This document shows, piece after piece, positions 10,654-21,313 of a stretch of DNA of 64,000 bases; within the stretch, counting starts at the first letter, position 1, and every line of letters starts with the position of its first letter. Origin of the DNA: Corylus avellana (taxonomy: Eukaryota; Streptophyta; Magnoliopsida; Fagales; Betulaceae). Location of the stretch: NCBI RefSeq assembly GCF_901000735.1, contig NC_081544.1, positions 11,883,350-11,947,349 on the forward strand, given 5' to 3'. The notes below the pieces were generated by a model. The model was not told the DNA's origin, made no database searches, and saw nothing but the letters and a program-made list of their open reading frames with translations. The translations under genes and the position numbers were made by a program.

Positions 10654-12480
10654 ATGCAAATGTCGCCCTCGCCCCCCCTCCTCCTCGAGTCAGTGAATGG
10701 GCATCCTTCGCATGAGTCTAGTAATCCTATTCACTCAGTGGCAGGATTGGATTCACAAGGAGCCGCCCCTACTGCATCTTGTAAGTTCATGAATTATATG
10801 TTTATGAAATGTTATTTTTGTATTATTTTGGTTTGTTATTGACATTTGACAGTATACTTTTCCAAATTTAACTTACTACGTTACCATATTTTGCGTAACA
10901 GCTACCATGTCTGTCAGAAGTGTAAGGGGTAAGGCGAAGTGTAAGAAGTTGAGTGACCACATACTTAAGAATGGTCCCTTAGTGCAAAACATCCCAAATA
11001 GACACCGCGCACCTGTAGGCGAGAATGTATCATGGTTTGCAAGCAAGATTGGGGAGATTATTCGTAACATGTGTGAACTTCATCACGGTGAATGGAAAAA
11101 GGTCTCAGCTGAGGAAAAGAGCAAGTTGTTATTCCATGTTCAGGTATGAATATCAATGTAATGTTTAAGAATATGTTTCGTATGAAAAAATAATGTGACA
11201 CATTTTTTACCATTGTTTTCTTATCTATTATGTATCAGTCAAACTTCGCACTAAATATGGGACTATACGAGCACATCAAAGCTGTTGAACATAAATTGGG
11301 TCATGCATATGCTAGGCTTTGTTCGAACTTGTATAGGGACCACTACAAGAAATATTTTGAAGGCATTCATAAAGACGATGATGAGGGGATTGCCAAGGCT
11401 AAGGCTATTGGGAGGGAAAAAGTGCCAGCAGGGTATGGTCCTGAACAATGGAACCTAATATGTGACTTATTTGATGACGATAAATGGAAGGTAAATATAT
11501 ATTATTATACTGATTAGAAAATTCAGATTGATATAATTTGCATGCACTTGAAGACATTTTATGAATAATTGTATTTTTTTTTTCTCCAAATTTCATAGGA
11601 AAAGTCTGAACGAAATATAAAAAACAGAAGCAAATTAGAAACAAAGCACACAGCTGGGACTTGTTCATTTGTCAACGTCATTTACAAAAAGGTAAGTATC
11701 TCGTAGTATAATTTAATGAAAGTAACATTATTTAGTGAAAACTTTGATTATATGTATTATGTGTAGGAACAAGAAACAAAAGTGAAGCCCAATCCTGTTG
11801 AACAGTATGAGGCTACTCACACAAGAAAAAAGGATAAAGAGTTTGTGAACGCCAAATGCCAAAGTCTATATGTAAGTAAATGTTTACGCTCCGATCATTA
11901 AGTTGATTAGTGAAGAACATGAATAATAAACTTACATGAAGTATATATTAAACTAAGGCCAACTATGACTTGTGCAGCTTCAGATGCGAGAATTAACAAC
12001 CAGTGAGGCCTTAGAGGAAGACAATTTGGAGGGAAGAAGTGTGGAGGACCGAATGGAAGAAATTGTCACAGAAGTGCTAGGGGGCCGACGATTTGGGCAC
12101 GTTAGAGGAATGGGATGCGGTCTTATTCCTACCCCTTTAAGTACTTCATCTCAAGCGTTCGCCCACTTCGACAACCTTGAAGAGTGTAGGAAAAGACAAG
12201 AAGAAACTCAAAGCGAGCTTCAACAGACTAGAATCGAACTTCATCAGTACAAGGAGAATTTGCAAGCCAACGTTGAGGAAGCGAACAAATTGAAAGCCAC
12301 TGTTGAGTTCTTAATGTCACGTATTGGAGGGTTAGTGAAACTTTACCTATGCATTAATTTTACAAAAACACACATACTAAGTAATCGTTAAAAAGCTTAT
12401 TGATCATTATATGAAATTCTATTCTTCTTAGGTCTGGAGGGAGCTTGATTGGAGGTGAATCAAGTCAAGCCAACAATTGA
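10654..12480 (+). CDS. CACTA second gene, Ptta/En/Spm-type transposase, 7 exons
   Basis: Seven exons can be joined in frame with GT/AG signals: 10654-10780, 10902-11143, 11239-11490, 11599-11691, 11767-11871, 11978-12330 and 12432-12480 (TGA). The core (exons 2-3) has the family's pattern: RAPVGENVSWFASKIG, EWKKVSAEEKS, HAYARLCSNLY, and GYGPEQWNLICDLF near the end of exon 3. Exon 6 ends in a likely coiled coil (QEETQSELQQTRIELHQY). In En/Spm the second product binds subterminal repeats. The start is uncertain: an ATG at 10535 leads into a related Gly/Arg-rich frame that is broken by a TGA and a frame change, so the ATG at 10654 was chosen. No stop interrupts the seven exons, unlike the adjacent tnp2 gene. 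Expression is unknown. Confidence 0.75.
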
Positions 12481-12950
12481 GGGTGCTTTGGAATAACCAT
12501 TTATTTAGGATGTACTTTTTGATACCATCTATTTGGGATATATTTTTTTGATACTATGTATTTGGATAGTTGTTGGTACTTTCTATTTGCTACTGTGTAT
12601 TTGAGTATTTGTTGTCGTGATCTGTTTGGTAATGTATATTTGTTGGTACTTTTGATTTGGTTTATATTATGTTAAGATATTTGCAAAATTTTTGGTTCAA
12701 CAACTTTTGAGTTAGTAAATCTCCCTTGACATGTTTATCAAGGTTAAAGAACTTTGAGTAAACAATGCATGGGAGTAATAATATCTTTCTAAATTTTCTT
12801 TTTAAGTGTATGCAGGATAACAAGAGTACAAGAAAGTTAAACCACCCAAGCAGGTTCTCACTTTAATATGTTCCGTGAAGAAACACATTTTTAGTATCTC
12901 TTTCTCTATCAGGGTTTCATTCTCATTGTCTTTGATATTATATATTGGTT
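12481..12950. other. AT-rich spacer between transposase gene and captured exons
   Basis: T-rich sequence with short repeats of TTTGTTGGTACTTT and related phrases (about 12550-12660), likely the 3' end of the preceding transposon gene. A possible tiny exon lies at about 12817-12853, between an AG and a GT, but it is unidentified. Confidence 0.4.
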
Positions 12951-12966
12951 CATTGTGGTAGATTAC

Positions 12967-13010
12967 TTAAATTGCTTATGAGGATGAATTGGCAAGGAAG
13001 AGGATGCAGA
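12967..13010 (+). pseudogene. Captured exon fragment, possibly ATAD3-like
   Basis: A short frame reads YEDELARKRMQ, which matches my recollection of the coiled-coil part of plant ATAD3 (mitochondrial AAA-ATPase) proteins. It ends where a donor would be expected, but the base after the exon is A (ATAAGTA), so the GT donor is lost. Only about 13 residues support the assignment, so it is tentative. It lies with SF3A2 exons in the CACTA element. Confidence 0.35.
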
Positions 13011-13280
13011 TAAGTACTTTATTTTGGGTTCTGGAATTTTGCTGGCCATGGACTGTAAAACATATATTTAATAGTTTTCTCCCTTGGCAGGTTTGGTTCA
13101 TGGGACAGTTCTCACATATTTTTGATGATTTTGATGAGGTTAGTCCTTTTGAGTTATGTTTCTTGTGGGCATTTAGATTAGTTTGAAGATTGTTGTCTGA
13201 TGTGATGAAATAGTGTTAATGCATATCCTAAGAAAGATGATAATAACAATATTTTTCTGGTAAACATTATTGTGTCGCAG

Positions 13281-14090
13281 ATTGAATATCCTGATATTGA
13301 AGACCTTGCAAACCAAGACGCAGGTTGTCTTCTTATGAGTAGGTGGGCCTCTTTGTTTCTTTGAACTAGATTCTTACCTGAAATTCTTCACATGCTTCTG
13401 TTGATTTATTTCTCTATATTGCAATGCACTTGACTAAGTAATGCTAAATTAATTGTTTTTTGAAGACGAAATGATGTTCTAACTTCTTTTTATCACTTCT
13501 CAATGGATGCAGAGGGTCCAACCCTTCGATAAAAGAAACCAGTATCTTCTTTTTGCAGCTGATCCATATGAGATCATTGCTTTCAAGGTAAATCAATCAT
13601 ATAATTGTACATGCTTTTGATCAGCATATTATTATTTAAGTTTAGATGTAGCTATCCACCCTCAATTATAGGGTCTTTGCATTATGTGCGTAAATAAAAT
13701 AATTTTGCTATCAACACTTAACTCTAGATTAATATGCAACGTCCACTACACCATCCAAATTAGGGTTAAAATTAATGTAATAGTGGGTAGATGAATGGTG
13801 GGCTGCACTAAGCTGTCAAAATTAATAGATTAGTCCTTTTAATATGTAATGTCCTCCCTACATCATCCCCCAACTAATATGTTAGTTTTGACACCCATTT
13901 GGAGAAGGTAGATTGGATATTGAATGACCCCATAGTTTAGGGTAGATAGCTGAACTTAACCATTTCATTTAGTTTCAAGAAATTTGATTGGTTGTGCTTG
14001 TTATTTTCATTTCAGGTTCCTAGCACAGAGATTGACAAAACCCCTCCCAAGTTCTTCACACATTGGGATCTAGACTCTAAAATGTTTACG
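13281..14090 (+). pseudogene. SF3A2: Captured SF3A2 (PRP11) exons
   Basis: Three exon-like blocks match splicing factor 3A subunit 2, a U2 snRNP component. 13281-13342 follows a CAG acceptor and starts IEYPDIED; a one-base loss then gives PRRRLSSYE, and the last codon is TAG where the family has Gln. 13513-13587 encodes VQPFDKRNQYLLFAADPYE and ends AAG/GTAAAT. 14016-14090 encodes VPSTEIDKTPPKFF and HWDLDSKMFT and ends at GTTAGT. Introns are kept, so the copy came from genomic DNA rather than mRNA. The N-terminal zinc-finger part and the Pro-rich tail are absent. The fragment lies between the CACTA genes and its right end, so it is best read as a gene fragment captured by the transposon and non-functional. 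Confidence 0.75.
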
Positions 14091-14885
14091 GTTAGTTTGT
14101 TTAATATTTGCTCAACTGCTTCCAATGTTTTTAGATGTGATTTGGCACAAAGATTGACAGTTTGATATGATTGAGCACAAAGATTTGCTCAATAGCTTTT
14201 AGTATCTTTGAAACTACAGATATAATATGATTGCCCTCACTTGTTTGCTATTTGTTCTCTCTCTCTCTCTCTCTCTCTCCCTCTCTCATAGCGGAAGCTA
14301 ACGTTTATTGTAACTGGCTTAGGACTCACTAGCTCATACATAAGTACCAAGTTAGCACTTATGAGTAAGTGCTTCAATATTACTAAGGGACACCAAACTT
14401 ATGCTAATGAATGTGTGGCTAGAGTTCTTTTTATTCTTGATTCTCTGGAGAAACTCTTTATATCACTACAGGTTATGGAAGATAAATCTTACTATTTGAG
14501 ACAACCAACCTTAACAGTTTGTCAATCAATTCAAAGATTTCAATAAAAGAGGAGGCTTTCATGTGAACAAGCATGTCAGAAGGGAAAAAAAGAAAGAAAG
14601 AAAGCTTTAAACGGACTATATGTACATTGATGTTTTGAATTTTTTTAGCAACATTTATCTTTAGTTTCACTCAAAACAGAGTACAATATTTTTACCCTTG
14701 TCATGATTAGTAGATAAATAACAGGATCCAGTTATATAGGAGGCAGCCTGCTTTTGACATACACAACTGGCTATGTTGCTCCTCTCCTTTTGCTCATAAT
14801 TAACATGTATTGGTGGTACTGTTACTGATATATGTTAAAAATATTGTGGTTATCTCCTGTTAGCCGATATCATGCTCAGGGTTCT
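14091..14885. other. Noncoding interior of the CACTA element
   Basis: No gene is supported. Contains a CT microsatellite at 14255-14287 and AT-rich sequence, possibly intron and flank of the captured SF3A2 fragment. Short reading frames lack codon character or family resemblance. Confidence 0.5.
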
Positions 14886-15165
14886 CTGGTTCTGCGATCG
14901 AGCGCAAGTGGAGTGCGGTCGATTGCAAAAGGTCAAAAACCTACTGGTTCCGCGATCTAGCGCATGACCAATGTGCGTTCGAGCACAAAATGTCGAAAAC
15001 TTACTGTTACTGCGATCGAGAGCAAGTGGAGTGCGATCGATTGCAAAAGGTCAAAAACAAACTGGTTCCGCGATCGAGCGCATGCCCAATGTGCGTTCGA
15101 GCACAAAAGCTCGAAAACCTACGAGTACTGCGATCGATCGCACATCGTGTGCATTCAAGCGCATA
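14886..15165. repeat. 117-bp higher-order repeat with GCGATCGAGCGCA palindromes
   Basis: Units start at CTGGTTCTGCGATCGAGCGC (14886) and near 14944, 15003 and 15061. The 58-bp spacing alternates between two unit types, giving a 117-bp period (14886 to 15003, 14944 to 15061). A final palindrome (TGCGATCGATCGCAC) lies near 15128. It sits just inside the CACTA subterminal region and carries the palindrome type found in the LTR families. Confidence 0.8.
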
Positions 15166-15189
15166 AACGTAGAGAATTTTTATTTTTTT

Positions 15190-15808
15190 TATTTTTTTAG
15201 GACCATTAGCATCCACTTTTATGGACGCTAATGGTTATCTATTAGCGTCCACTCCACTTTGGACCCTGATGTTTAATTTTTAATTTTTATTTTTTAAGAC
15301 CATTAGGGTCCACTTTTGTGGACGCTAATGGTCAACTATCAGCATCCACTCTCGTTTAGACGCTGATAGTTAATTTTTTTTTTTAATTTTTTTTTTGGGC
15401 TATTAGCGTCCACTTTGTGGACACAAATGGTTAACTATCAGCATCCACTTTGTGGACGCTAATGGTTAACTATCAGCGTCCACCCAAAGTGGATGCTAAT
15501 GGTTGACTTTTAGGGACGACTTTGAGTGGACACTAATAGTTGACTATCGGCGTCGACTATGCCTTCCGTTTATATCAGCTTTAGGGTCAAAGCATTGCGA
15601 CTTTTAGCGTCCACTTTGTCGACGCTAAAAGTGATCATTAGGGTCGACTTTAAGTGGACGATGATAATCACATATTTGATCATTAGGGTCAGACGATTAG
15701 CGTCCACACCTTTAGGGTCCAAAAGTCGACGCTGTTGTCAACAGTGTCCACTTTAGGACTTTTAGGGTCCACTCGAAGTCGCCCCTAAAGACCTAAATTT
15801 TTGTAGTG
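15190..15808 (+). repeat. CACTA right subterminal palindromes and terminus
   Basis: At least ten variants of TTAGCGTCCAC, many followed by GTGGACGCTAATGG, form inverted and direct repeats across this stretch. In CACTA elements such subterminal repeats are binding sites for the second transposon protein. The block ends CCTAAATTTTTGTAGTG at 15808, fitting the complement of the CACTACAAAAA terminus. Confidence 0.85.
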
Positions 15809-16000
15809 GTTGTTGTTTTGATTTATACATAAAAGTTAGGAAGTTTCTAAAGTGGAAGAAAATCTATGGCTTTTAAATGCATTAGAATACTCACAGTTGT
15901 GCTCATGGAATTTTTTATTCTTATTCCGATGGTGTGACAAGTTAGAGCGAAGAAAATTGTGACACGTGTTCAATTCAAGTCAATGTCAACGAAGGTAATA
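15809..16000 (+). pseudogene. Truncated paralogue of the small secreted protein gene at 17166
   Basis: Immediately after the CACTA terminus the sequence matches 17103-17240: the same leader (GTTGTTTTGATTTATACAT and AGGAAGTTTCTAAAGTGGA), then an ATG at 15866 opening a hydrophobic, signal-like stretch of 23 codons that ends in TGA at the end of the signal sequence. A following frame has two Cys residues but several stops, and the rest of the second copy's coding region is not found. The upstream promoter is separated from it by the transposon. Probably dead. Confidence 0.6.
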
Positions 16001-16259
16001 TGTTAAATTAGTGAACAAAATTGACTCTAGGGAGTAAATTGGTTTTTTTGCATAGCTCAGGAAACTCTGAATTTTGATACTACATTGAGCTAATTGCAAA
16101 TAGAGTAAATGACACTGACTGATTTTGCATAAAATTTCATTAGCATTTTGCTTGTTTAAGCATTAAATTATTACACTTATTTTCATCCATAATAAAGTTC
16201 TATTTGCTTCAAATGTCAATTTGAAATTTCTGAAACCAGTGTTTTCTTAAAAAAAATTT

Positions 16260-16287
16260 ACTATTAAAATTCGAGCTTCTAGTCACT

Positions 16288-16323
<36 letters not shown>

Positions 16324-17000
16324 TATGTCTATTAGTCTTTTCTGATCAATCTTTTTCTTTTAAAACCTTTTATATAGGTGCTTTTATATAACATACAGTT
16401 ACTAGTGAATCATCCTCTTCATTTTTTCATTTGAAATTAATTTCATTTTTCCAAGTTAACTTTGACTTCTGGTAAAGTTAAAAAATTAAGATTTTTTTTT
16501 TGGTAACCTTGTGACCATATCCGAAAGATAAACTAAAAGAAAAGGTTAACACCAAAAATCACTTAACTAATTAAGAAAGTCCATACCTCGGAAAGTCACT
16601 ATTACAAATGACAGTTATTTATATATATATATATATATAGTGAGAGAGAGAGAGAGAGTTGTCATATCTCTTTGTAAATGAATAATATTATATTTGAATT
16701 TCTTTTCCAATCTATTGTATGTCTATTTGTCTTTTCGAATCAATCTTTTTTTAAAAAAACATTTTTAATGGATGTTTTTATATAACATCTAATGACTAGT
16801 GGATCATTCCCTTCACTTATTCATTTGAAACTAATTGCATTTTAAAAACTTTACTTCACTTTTTTCTAAGAATCAAAGGTTAACAAAAAAAGAAAACAAA
16901 CTTGAGACCCTATCGAAAAGAGTAACTAAAAAAATGTTAACACCAGAAGTCACTTAACTAAGAGACAGCACACCTTCAAAAGTCACAACGACTAAACAAA
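16260..17000. repeat. Pair of diverged direct repeats upstream of the small secreted protein gene
   Basis: About 16320-16630 and 16700-16990 share the order TATGTCTATT, TATATAACAT, ACTAGTG, TCATTTGAAA, GTTAACACCA and TCACTTAACTAA. A TA microsatellite (16292-16321), a second TA tract followed by a GA tract (about 16620-16658) and poly-T runs separate them. Together with the gene copies at 15809 and 17103 this indicates a local tandem duplication of about 1.3 kb or less. Confidence 0.55.
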
Positions 17001-17083
17001 ATTTATTTAAATCAAAATGCAATACAAGAAATCAATTCATAAAATAATATTACATGTGCCTCTAATAATTCAATTGCATAGAA

Positions 17084-17090
17084 TATATAA
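17084..17090 (+). promoter_or_regulatory. TATA box of the 17166 gene
   Basis: TATATAA lies 75 bp before the ATG at 17166, a normal plant TATA-to-start distance with a short leader. Confidence 0.55.
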
Positions 17091-17165
17091 GTGTTTGGAC
17101 CTTAACTGTTGTTTTGATTTATACATCAAAGTTAGGTAGGAAGTTTCTAAAGTGGAACAAACTCT

Positions 17166-17498
17166 ATGGCTTGGAAATATGTTAAGATGATAAAATTGTT
17201 TATCTTTGTTCTCGGAGTGGTGGAAGCCAACAATCTTGCTGCTACCTCTTTTTCTCCTTCTACACTGCCCAATGGATATGTTCATTCATTTGAACTTGAT
17301 GGAGTTGAAGCAATACTGCCGCAATGCTTTGAAGGGTGGGAAAAATATTGTGAGGAGAATCATCCACATCGGAATCGCGAAGATTCTTATTATCATTGTA
17401 TTATTGAAGGTGCTAAGAGTTGCCTGAAAGTTGTCGAAGAAGAAGAAAAAAGCTCCCCTTCATGCAAGCACCTGAAACTCACATATAGCCTAACTTAA
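17166..17498 (+). CDS. Small secreted Cys-containing protein (110 aa), unknown function
   Basis: An intact single-exon ORF. Residues 1-21 look like a secretory signal peptide (hydrophobic core IKLFIFVLGVV, likely cleavage after VEA). The mature part has five Cys (54, 62, 78, 86, 100; spacing C-X7-C-X15-C-X7-C-X13-C) with acidic and His-rich stretches. I do not recognise the family. Five Cys is odd for a fully disulfide-bonded peptide, so it may dimerise, or the gene may be a decayed member of a Cys-rich family. The ATG was chosen because it follows a TATA box by 75 bp and starts the signal peptide. A broken paralogue lies 1.3 kb upstream. Confidence 0.6.
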   Translation: MAWKYVKMIKLFIFVLGVVEANNLAATSFSPSTLPNGYVHSFELDGVEAILPQCFEGWEKYCEENHPHRNREDSYYHCIIEGAKSCLKVVEEEEKSSPSCKHLKLTYSLT

Positions 17499-17654
17499 GG
17501 TTAGTTAAAGATTTATTAAATATTAACTGTCTCTTGTCTCTATCTCTCCAACCATAATTCGTGTTGCGACTTGATTCTTAGAATACTTATTAATTTTTAT
17601 TTATTTTTTTTTATTATATTTGTTGTCCATCTCATGTAAGTCGTACAAATCTAA

Positions 17655-17745
17655 TAGTTGATTTGCTGGACCACGCCTAATGAAGTGGAGGTCACTAGTT
17701 CGAATCTCCCTCCTCCCTCTTGTGCGGACATGTCAGAAAAAAGTA
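17655..17745 (+). mobile_element. Probable tRNA-derived SINE copy
   Basis: Contains a B-box-like AGTTCGAATCTCC, a CCTCCTCCCTCTTGTG segment, GACATGTC and a short A-rich end. A reverse-strand relative at 21766-21880 shares this order (GGATTCGAACTAGT, GGTTCCTAGCC) with a long T run at its equivalent end. Two copies, opposite strands and A-tails fit a SINE; no clear A box was confirmed. Confidence 0.5.
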
Positions 17746-18900
17746 GTTGATTTGCTTAAAAGATGAATGGACCAAATTAAAGAATGCAATGTAGCATATC
17801 AGAAAGTTGATATACTATAAATAATTCTTATATTTATGAGGCATTTAATAATAATTAACTTCAATGGCTAAAAGAGATGTCAAACGAGGTTTTATCATTA
17901 TAATAATCATTGATGGTCTCTCTCTTTTCTCTTTTCTTGTTTCAACTTTTCAAAGAGAGCTTTGTATTGATAAATATGTAGAAATTACCAAATAATTGCA
18001 AGATGGAGTCGCCTATATAAAATCTTTAAAAATGAAAATTTAGGATGGTAATTATTTCCACAAAATTTACATTTTTAGTGCTGTACTAAATCATTTTTTT
18101 TTTTTAAAAAAAAAAAAATTAACTAAAGCCAATAGCCTTAATGCCATGTCCTTTTTTCTATCATGTTTTTTTAACCACCATTCTATATGATTTACTGACT
18201 TAACGCTATATTTGCCTTTATTTTTTAGGTTCTATTTTAACTCTCTTAATCAACAAAATACTGTTTCTCTCAATCCATGTTAGTTTTCCCACCAGTGTAG
18301 CTTTGTAAAAATTTTACTTCTCACTAACAACACTTAATTATAATTTAACTCTTTTATTCTTTTATAATAATAAAAAAAAAAATTTGCTTCTCTTCATTTC
18401 ACACAGAGACAAGTTGAAGCTAATATTTTACTAGTTTTTGTGAATAAACACTTAACATACTCATGTGAGAAGCATTTAAGTCTGTTCGACGTGAAAGATA
18501 AAACATGCACCTCTCTTCAATAAATTCTTCCCCTATTTTGTTTGAAAAATGCAACCCACTTTGGCTGTGTTATGAGAAATTCAAAAGATGCATGCCGCCT
18601 ACCAGCAGGATGAGAAAAAAAAGTTAGGCTGCATTAAAAGTCTGGCAACCGAACGAGTCAAAGAAAATCAAACATTGTAGAAACAAATTGCGGAAAAATA
18701 GTTCAAAAATCTAAGAACCCTTCAGCTATAAAAGTAACCGGTGCCTCATCCTTTATTTTTTACCATCTAAACAAAAGGATTTTGTTTCCTTTCGTCTATT
18801 GCACGAACAAAAATAAAGAAACTAAGAAAGATGAACAAGAAGAAGGAGTAGTGATTCCTTCAGCAAGAGGGAATACATAGTATATATATATATACAAGCT
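17746..18900. other. AT-rich intergenic region
   Basis: No supported gene. A TATA-like CTATAAAAG at 18726 is followed by an ATG at 18831 with only a few Lys-rich codons before a stop. A and T homopolymers occur near 18098-18118, and a TA tract at 18881-18895. Confidence 0.5.
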
Positions 18901-20345
18901 AGGGATCATTTCAGGAAATTAAGCAAAAGTTGTAAATATAAAACTTACTGACCCTGCGCTTGATGCTTTATTGCATAAACTGTACAATATTTTTTTTAGT
19001 GTGATTATTAGCCTGTATATTTTGGTATATGATAAATTATGTTTATATTATATATTACATGTGTTTAAAGAAATGTGTTAAAAGAAAATGAGTTTTAATG
19101 GAAAATGAAATATGATTATATGAGACAAGTGAAAAGTTTGTAAAAGATGGGTACTCAGCTGTTAAGTGAGGTTATACACTTAGCACCTCAAAGCTATAAG
19201 CGGGATAAATTTTTAGCAACCTGTCGGTTAAGTGGGGGGTATACACTTGGCAAACTCGAATGGTAAGTGGGAGTATCCTCTTGACATACGGAAATGATGA
19301 AATGAAAATGAGCAATGTGGAATGTGATAAATGAATTTGATATTATATTATGTGAATCAAGCATGTGACATGATATATTTTGTTTTATGCCTTTTATTTT
19401 CATTATCTTGTTATAAAGTATTTTACTATTCCATAATACGATATGTGGGGTTTGATACATATTAAATTCAAAGGAAAATATTTGAGGCTTTGATAAGTAT
19501 GTATTAACAAAACTCTAGACTTGATTTACAAAATAGCTATGAAGTTTATAAAAAATAAGTACTTTTATCAAAACGTTATGTGAGATAGCTGTTTAGTAAA
19601 TTCGAGATAGAGATTTTCAAGTGGAAAAGAGGGGCTCACATCACACACGTATGGTCTACGTATTTTATACTTACTGAGTGGTGGACTCACATTCTCCATG
19701 TAAAATGGTGGTAATTTTACAGATGTTGGTGACAAGAAGTTAGATGGCGACCCTTATGCTGCCTAGGCTTTTGGTTTATGTGGCTTGTGGGAGGCCTCTC
19801 ACCTTTTGAATGACTGACTCATGTTGAGTCTATTTAAATTATGACAATAAATGCCCTTGAGGCATCTCTTGATTTGATGTCAAGACAATATTAGTCTTCT
19901 GTTATTGTAATGACATTATGGATAATTTTATAATATGTTATTTAAGTTAAAAGCTATGGTATTATGTGATGATGAGTGAGTTTTTGAATTGATGTATAGC
20001 ATTATTCCTCTTATAAATACTATTCAATTTGGAATGGATCACTATTAAATTTTAATCTAATTGTAATTTTAAAACTCAAATAATCAATTTGAGGATAAAA
20101 AAAAAAAAAAAAAAAAAAAAAAATTATACCTAGCATTACTCAATTGTACATTCATAGTGTTGCATTCCACATGGCTTGGATATGGTGATGAGAATGTGCT
20201 TATATGTATACTCGCACCATTCTTGATAACAATGCGTTTTAAAGTCATAATAACAATGAACCTATAAGAACTTCACAATTAAGCATACTTATACGAAAGT
20301 AGTACTAGGATAGGTGACATTGGGGTGAGGCATTACACATAGTGA
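18900..20345 (+). mobile_element. Degenerate gypsy-type LTR-like sequence
   Basis: Contains a phrase common in plant chromovirus-type LTRs (ATACTTACTGAGTGGTGGAC near 19668, then TTTACAGATG) and ends with GGGTGAGGCATTACA, resembling the GGGGCGTTACA ends of such LTRs. A three-fold phrase with TATACACTTAGC/TGGC lies at 19141-19290. A run of about 27 A lies at 20097-20123. No coding remains. The assignment rests on motif resemblance only. Confidence 0.35.
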
Positions 20346-20419
20346 TTGTTGTAATATTTTTGATAGAAAAATTAACCAAGATATCGAAACTAGAATGAAG
20401 CCATACTTGAGTCTCGAAT

Positions 20420-21240
20420 TTCATGAATTACAAATTGAGGCTTAAACTTCGTTTGGATGACTTGAATTGGGCTTTCGAATAAAAGGTGGTTCTTTGAAAT
20501 TGTTTGCATTTTTCATGTGCATAGTTGAATCTACCATGCCCTCTTGTTTGTGTTGTGTGCTCATAATGTTTGTACCCCCCTAGTTTATACCTTCGAAGGA
20601 TACAAGTTACGCCACTTGAGTCTCTTCCTTTGTCTTTTATGACAAAATGAGGGGAATGTGGTTTGTTGGAACACTTGTTAGGATCCCACTTGAGTTTCTT
20701 CCTTTGTTTCTTCCTTTGGGATAGTTGGTAATTTAACATGGTATCAGAGCCAAAGGTCCTGGGATCGAACCTTGTCTTAGTCAATTCACCCCAATTTAAA
20801 TTAAATATTCCACGTGTTGGGCCTCACCTATTAAAAAAGGAGTTTGAGCTCAACACGTGATTTAACATTGCTTAAATTTATCTCTTCCTATCAGCTTAAG
20901 CTTTTAGGATAACCGGTGATCTAACATTGCTTATGTTAAGGGGGAGTTAACATTAGAGCCGGGTTTCTTTTGTGATATCTTTCATATCTTTTGTATTCTT
21001 TGACATATTTTATAAGATATTTTGGCACTAAATATTTCATGACACATGCTCGTTTATCTGTCCTTCTTTGTTTAATTATTTTAACATGTATCATTGCTAT
21101 TGTTGTTTTATTCTCTTTCATCTTGTCCTATCAATTGATTTATTGATATGGGGAGCATGTTTTCCTTTTATATCCCTTTGTCCATTGTGACAAAAAGGGG
21201 AAGGAGTTGTTAGTTTTAAGGGGGAGACTTGATGGTTATG
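20420..21240 (+). mobile_element. Copia-like remnant: primer site and polypurine tracts
   Basis: TGGTATCAGAGCC at 20739-20751 matches the primer-binding site complementary to initiator tRNA-Met used by many plant copia elements. Polypurine tracts AAGGGGGAG occur at about 20938 and 21219, the second after GTGACAAAAAGGGG, a phrase typical of the copia 3' region. No pol sequence is left. The element is heavily deleted. Confidence 0.45.
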
Positions 21241-21313
21241 GGGTTTAGTAAATGATATCCATGTTTTTGTTCATTGTTATTCCCTATATGTTTAATGAGT
21301 TTGTGTAGTGTTT

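Larger units (their letters stand above)
6126..15808 (+). mobile_element. CACTA (En/Spm-type) DNA transposon, left end not found
   Basis: The element carries the two genes typical of plant CACTA transposons on one strand: a tnp2-type transposase (6750-10317) and a second Ptta/En/Spm-type gene (10654-12480). These are followed by captured host exons, a palindromic subterminal region (15190-15790) and a right terminus ending TTTTTGTAGTG at 15808, the complement of the CACTACAAAAA terminus usual for this superfamily. GTT at 15809-15811 could be the 3-bp target copy. No matching left terminus or subterminal repeats were seen upstream, so the left boundary given is only a minimum and the left end may be deleted or outside the window. 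Confidence 0.75.

Noticed and set aside
15007..15216. Frames of 69-86 codons rich in Arg/Ser/Ile on both strands
   Set aside because: They are translations of the 117-bp palindromic repeat (the RSIA and DRSH patterns arise from GATCG repeats).
20739..20800. Possible tRNA-Met-like sequence (TGGTATCAGAGCC, then GGATCGAACC)
   Set aside because: It matches the complement of only part of a tRNA and no full cloverleaf can be formed. A retroelement primer site is the simpler reading.
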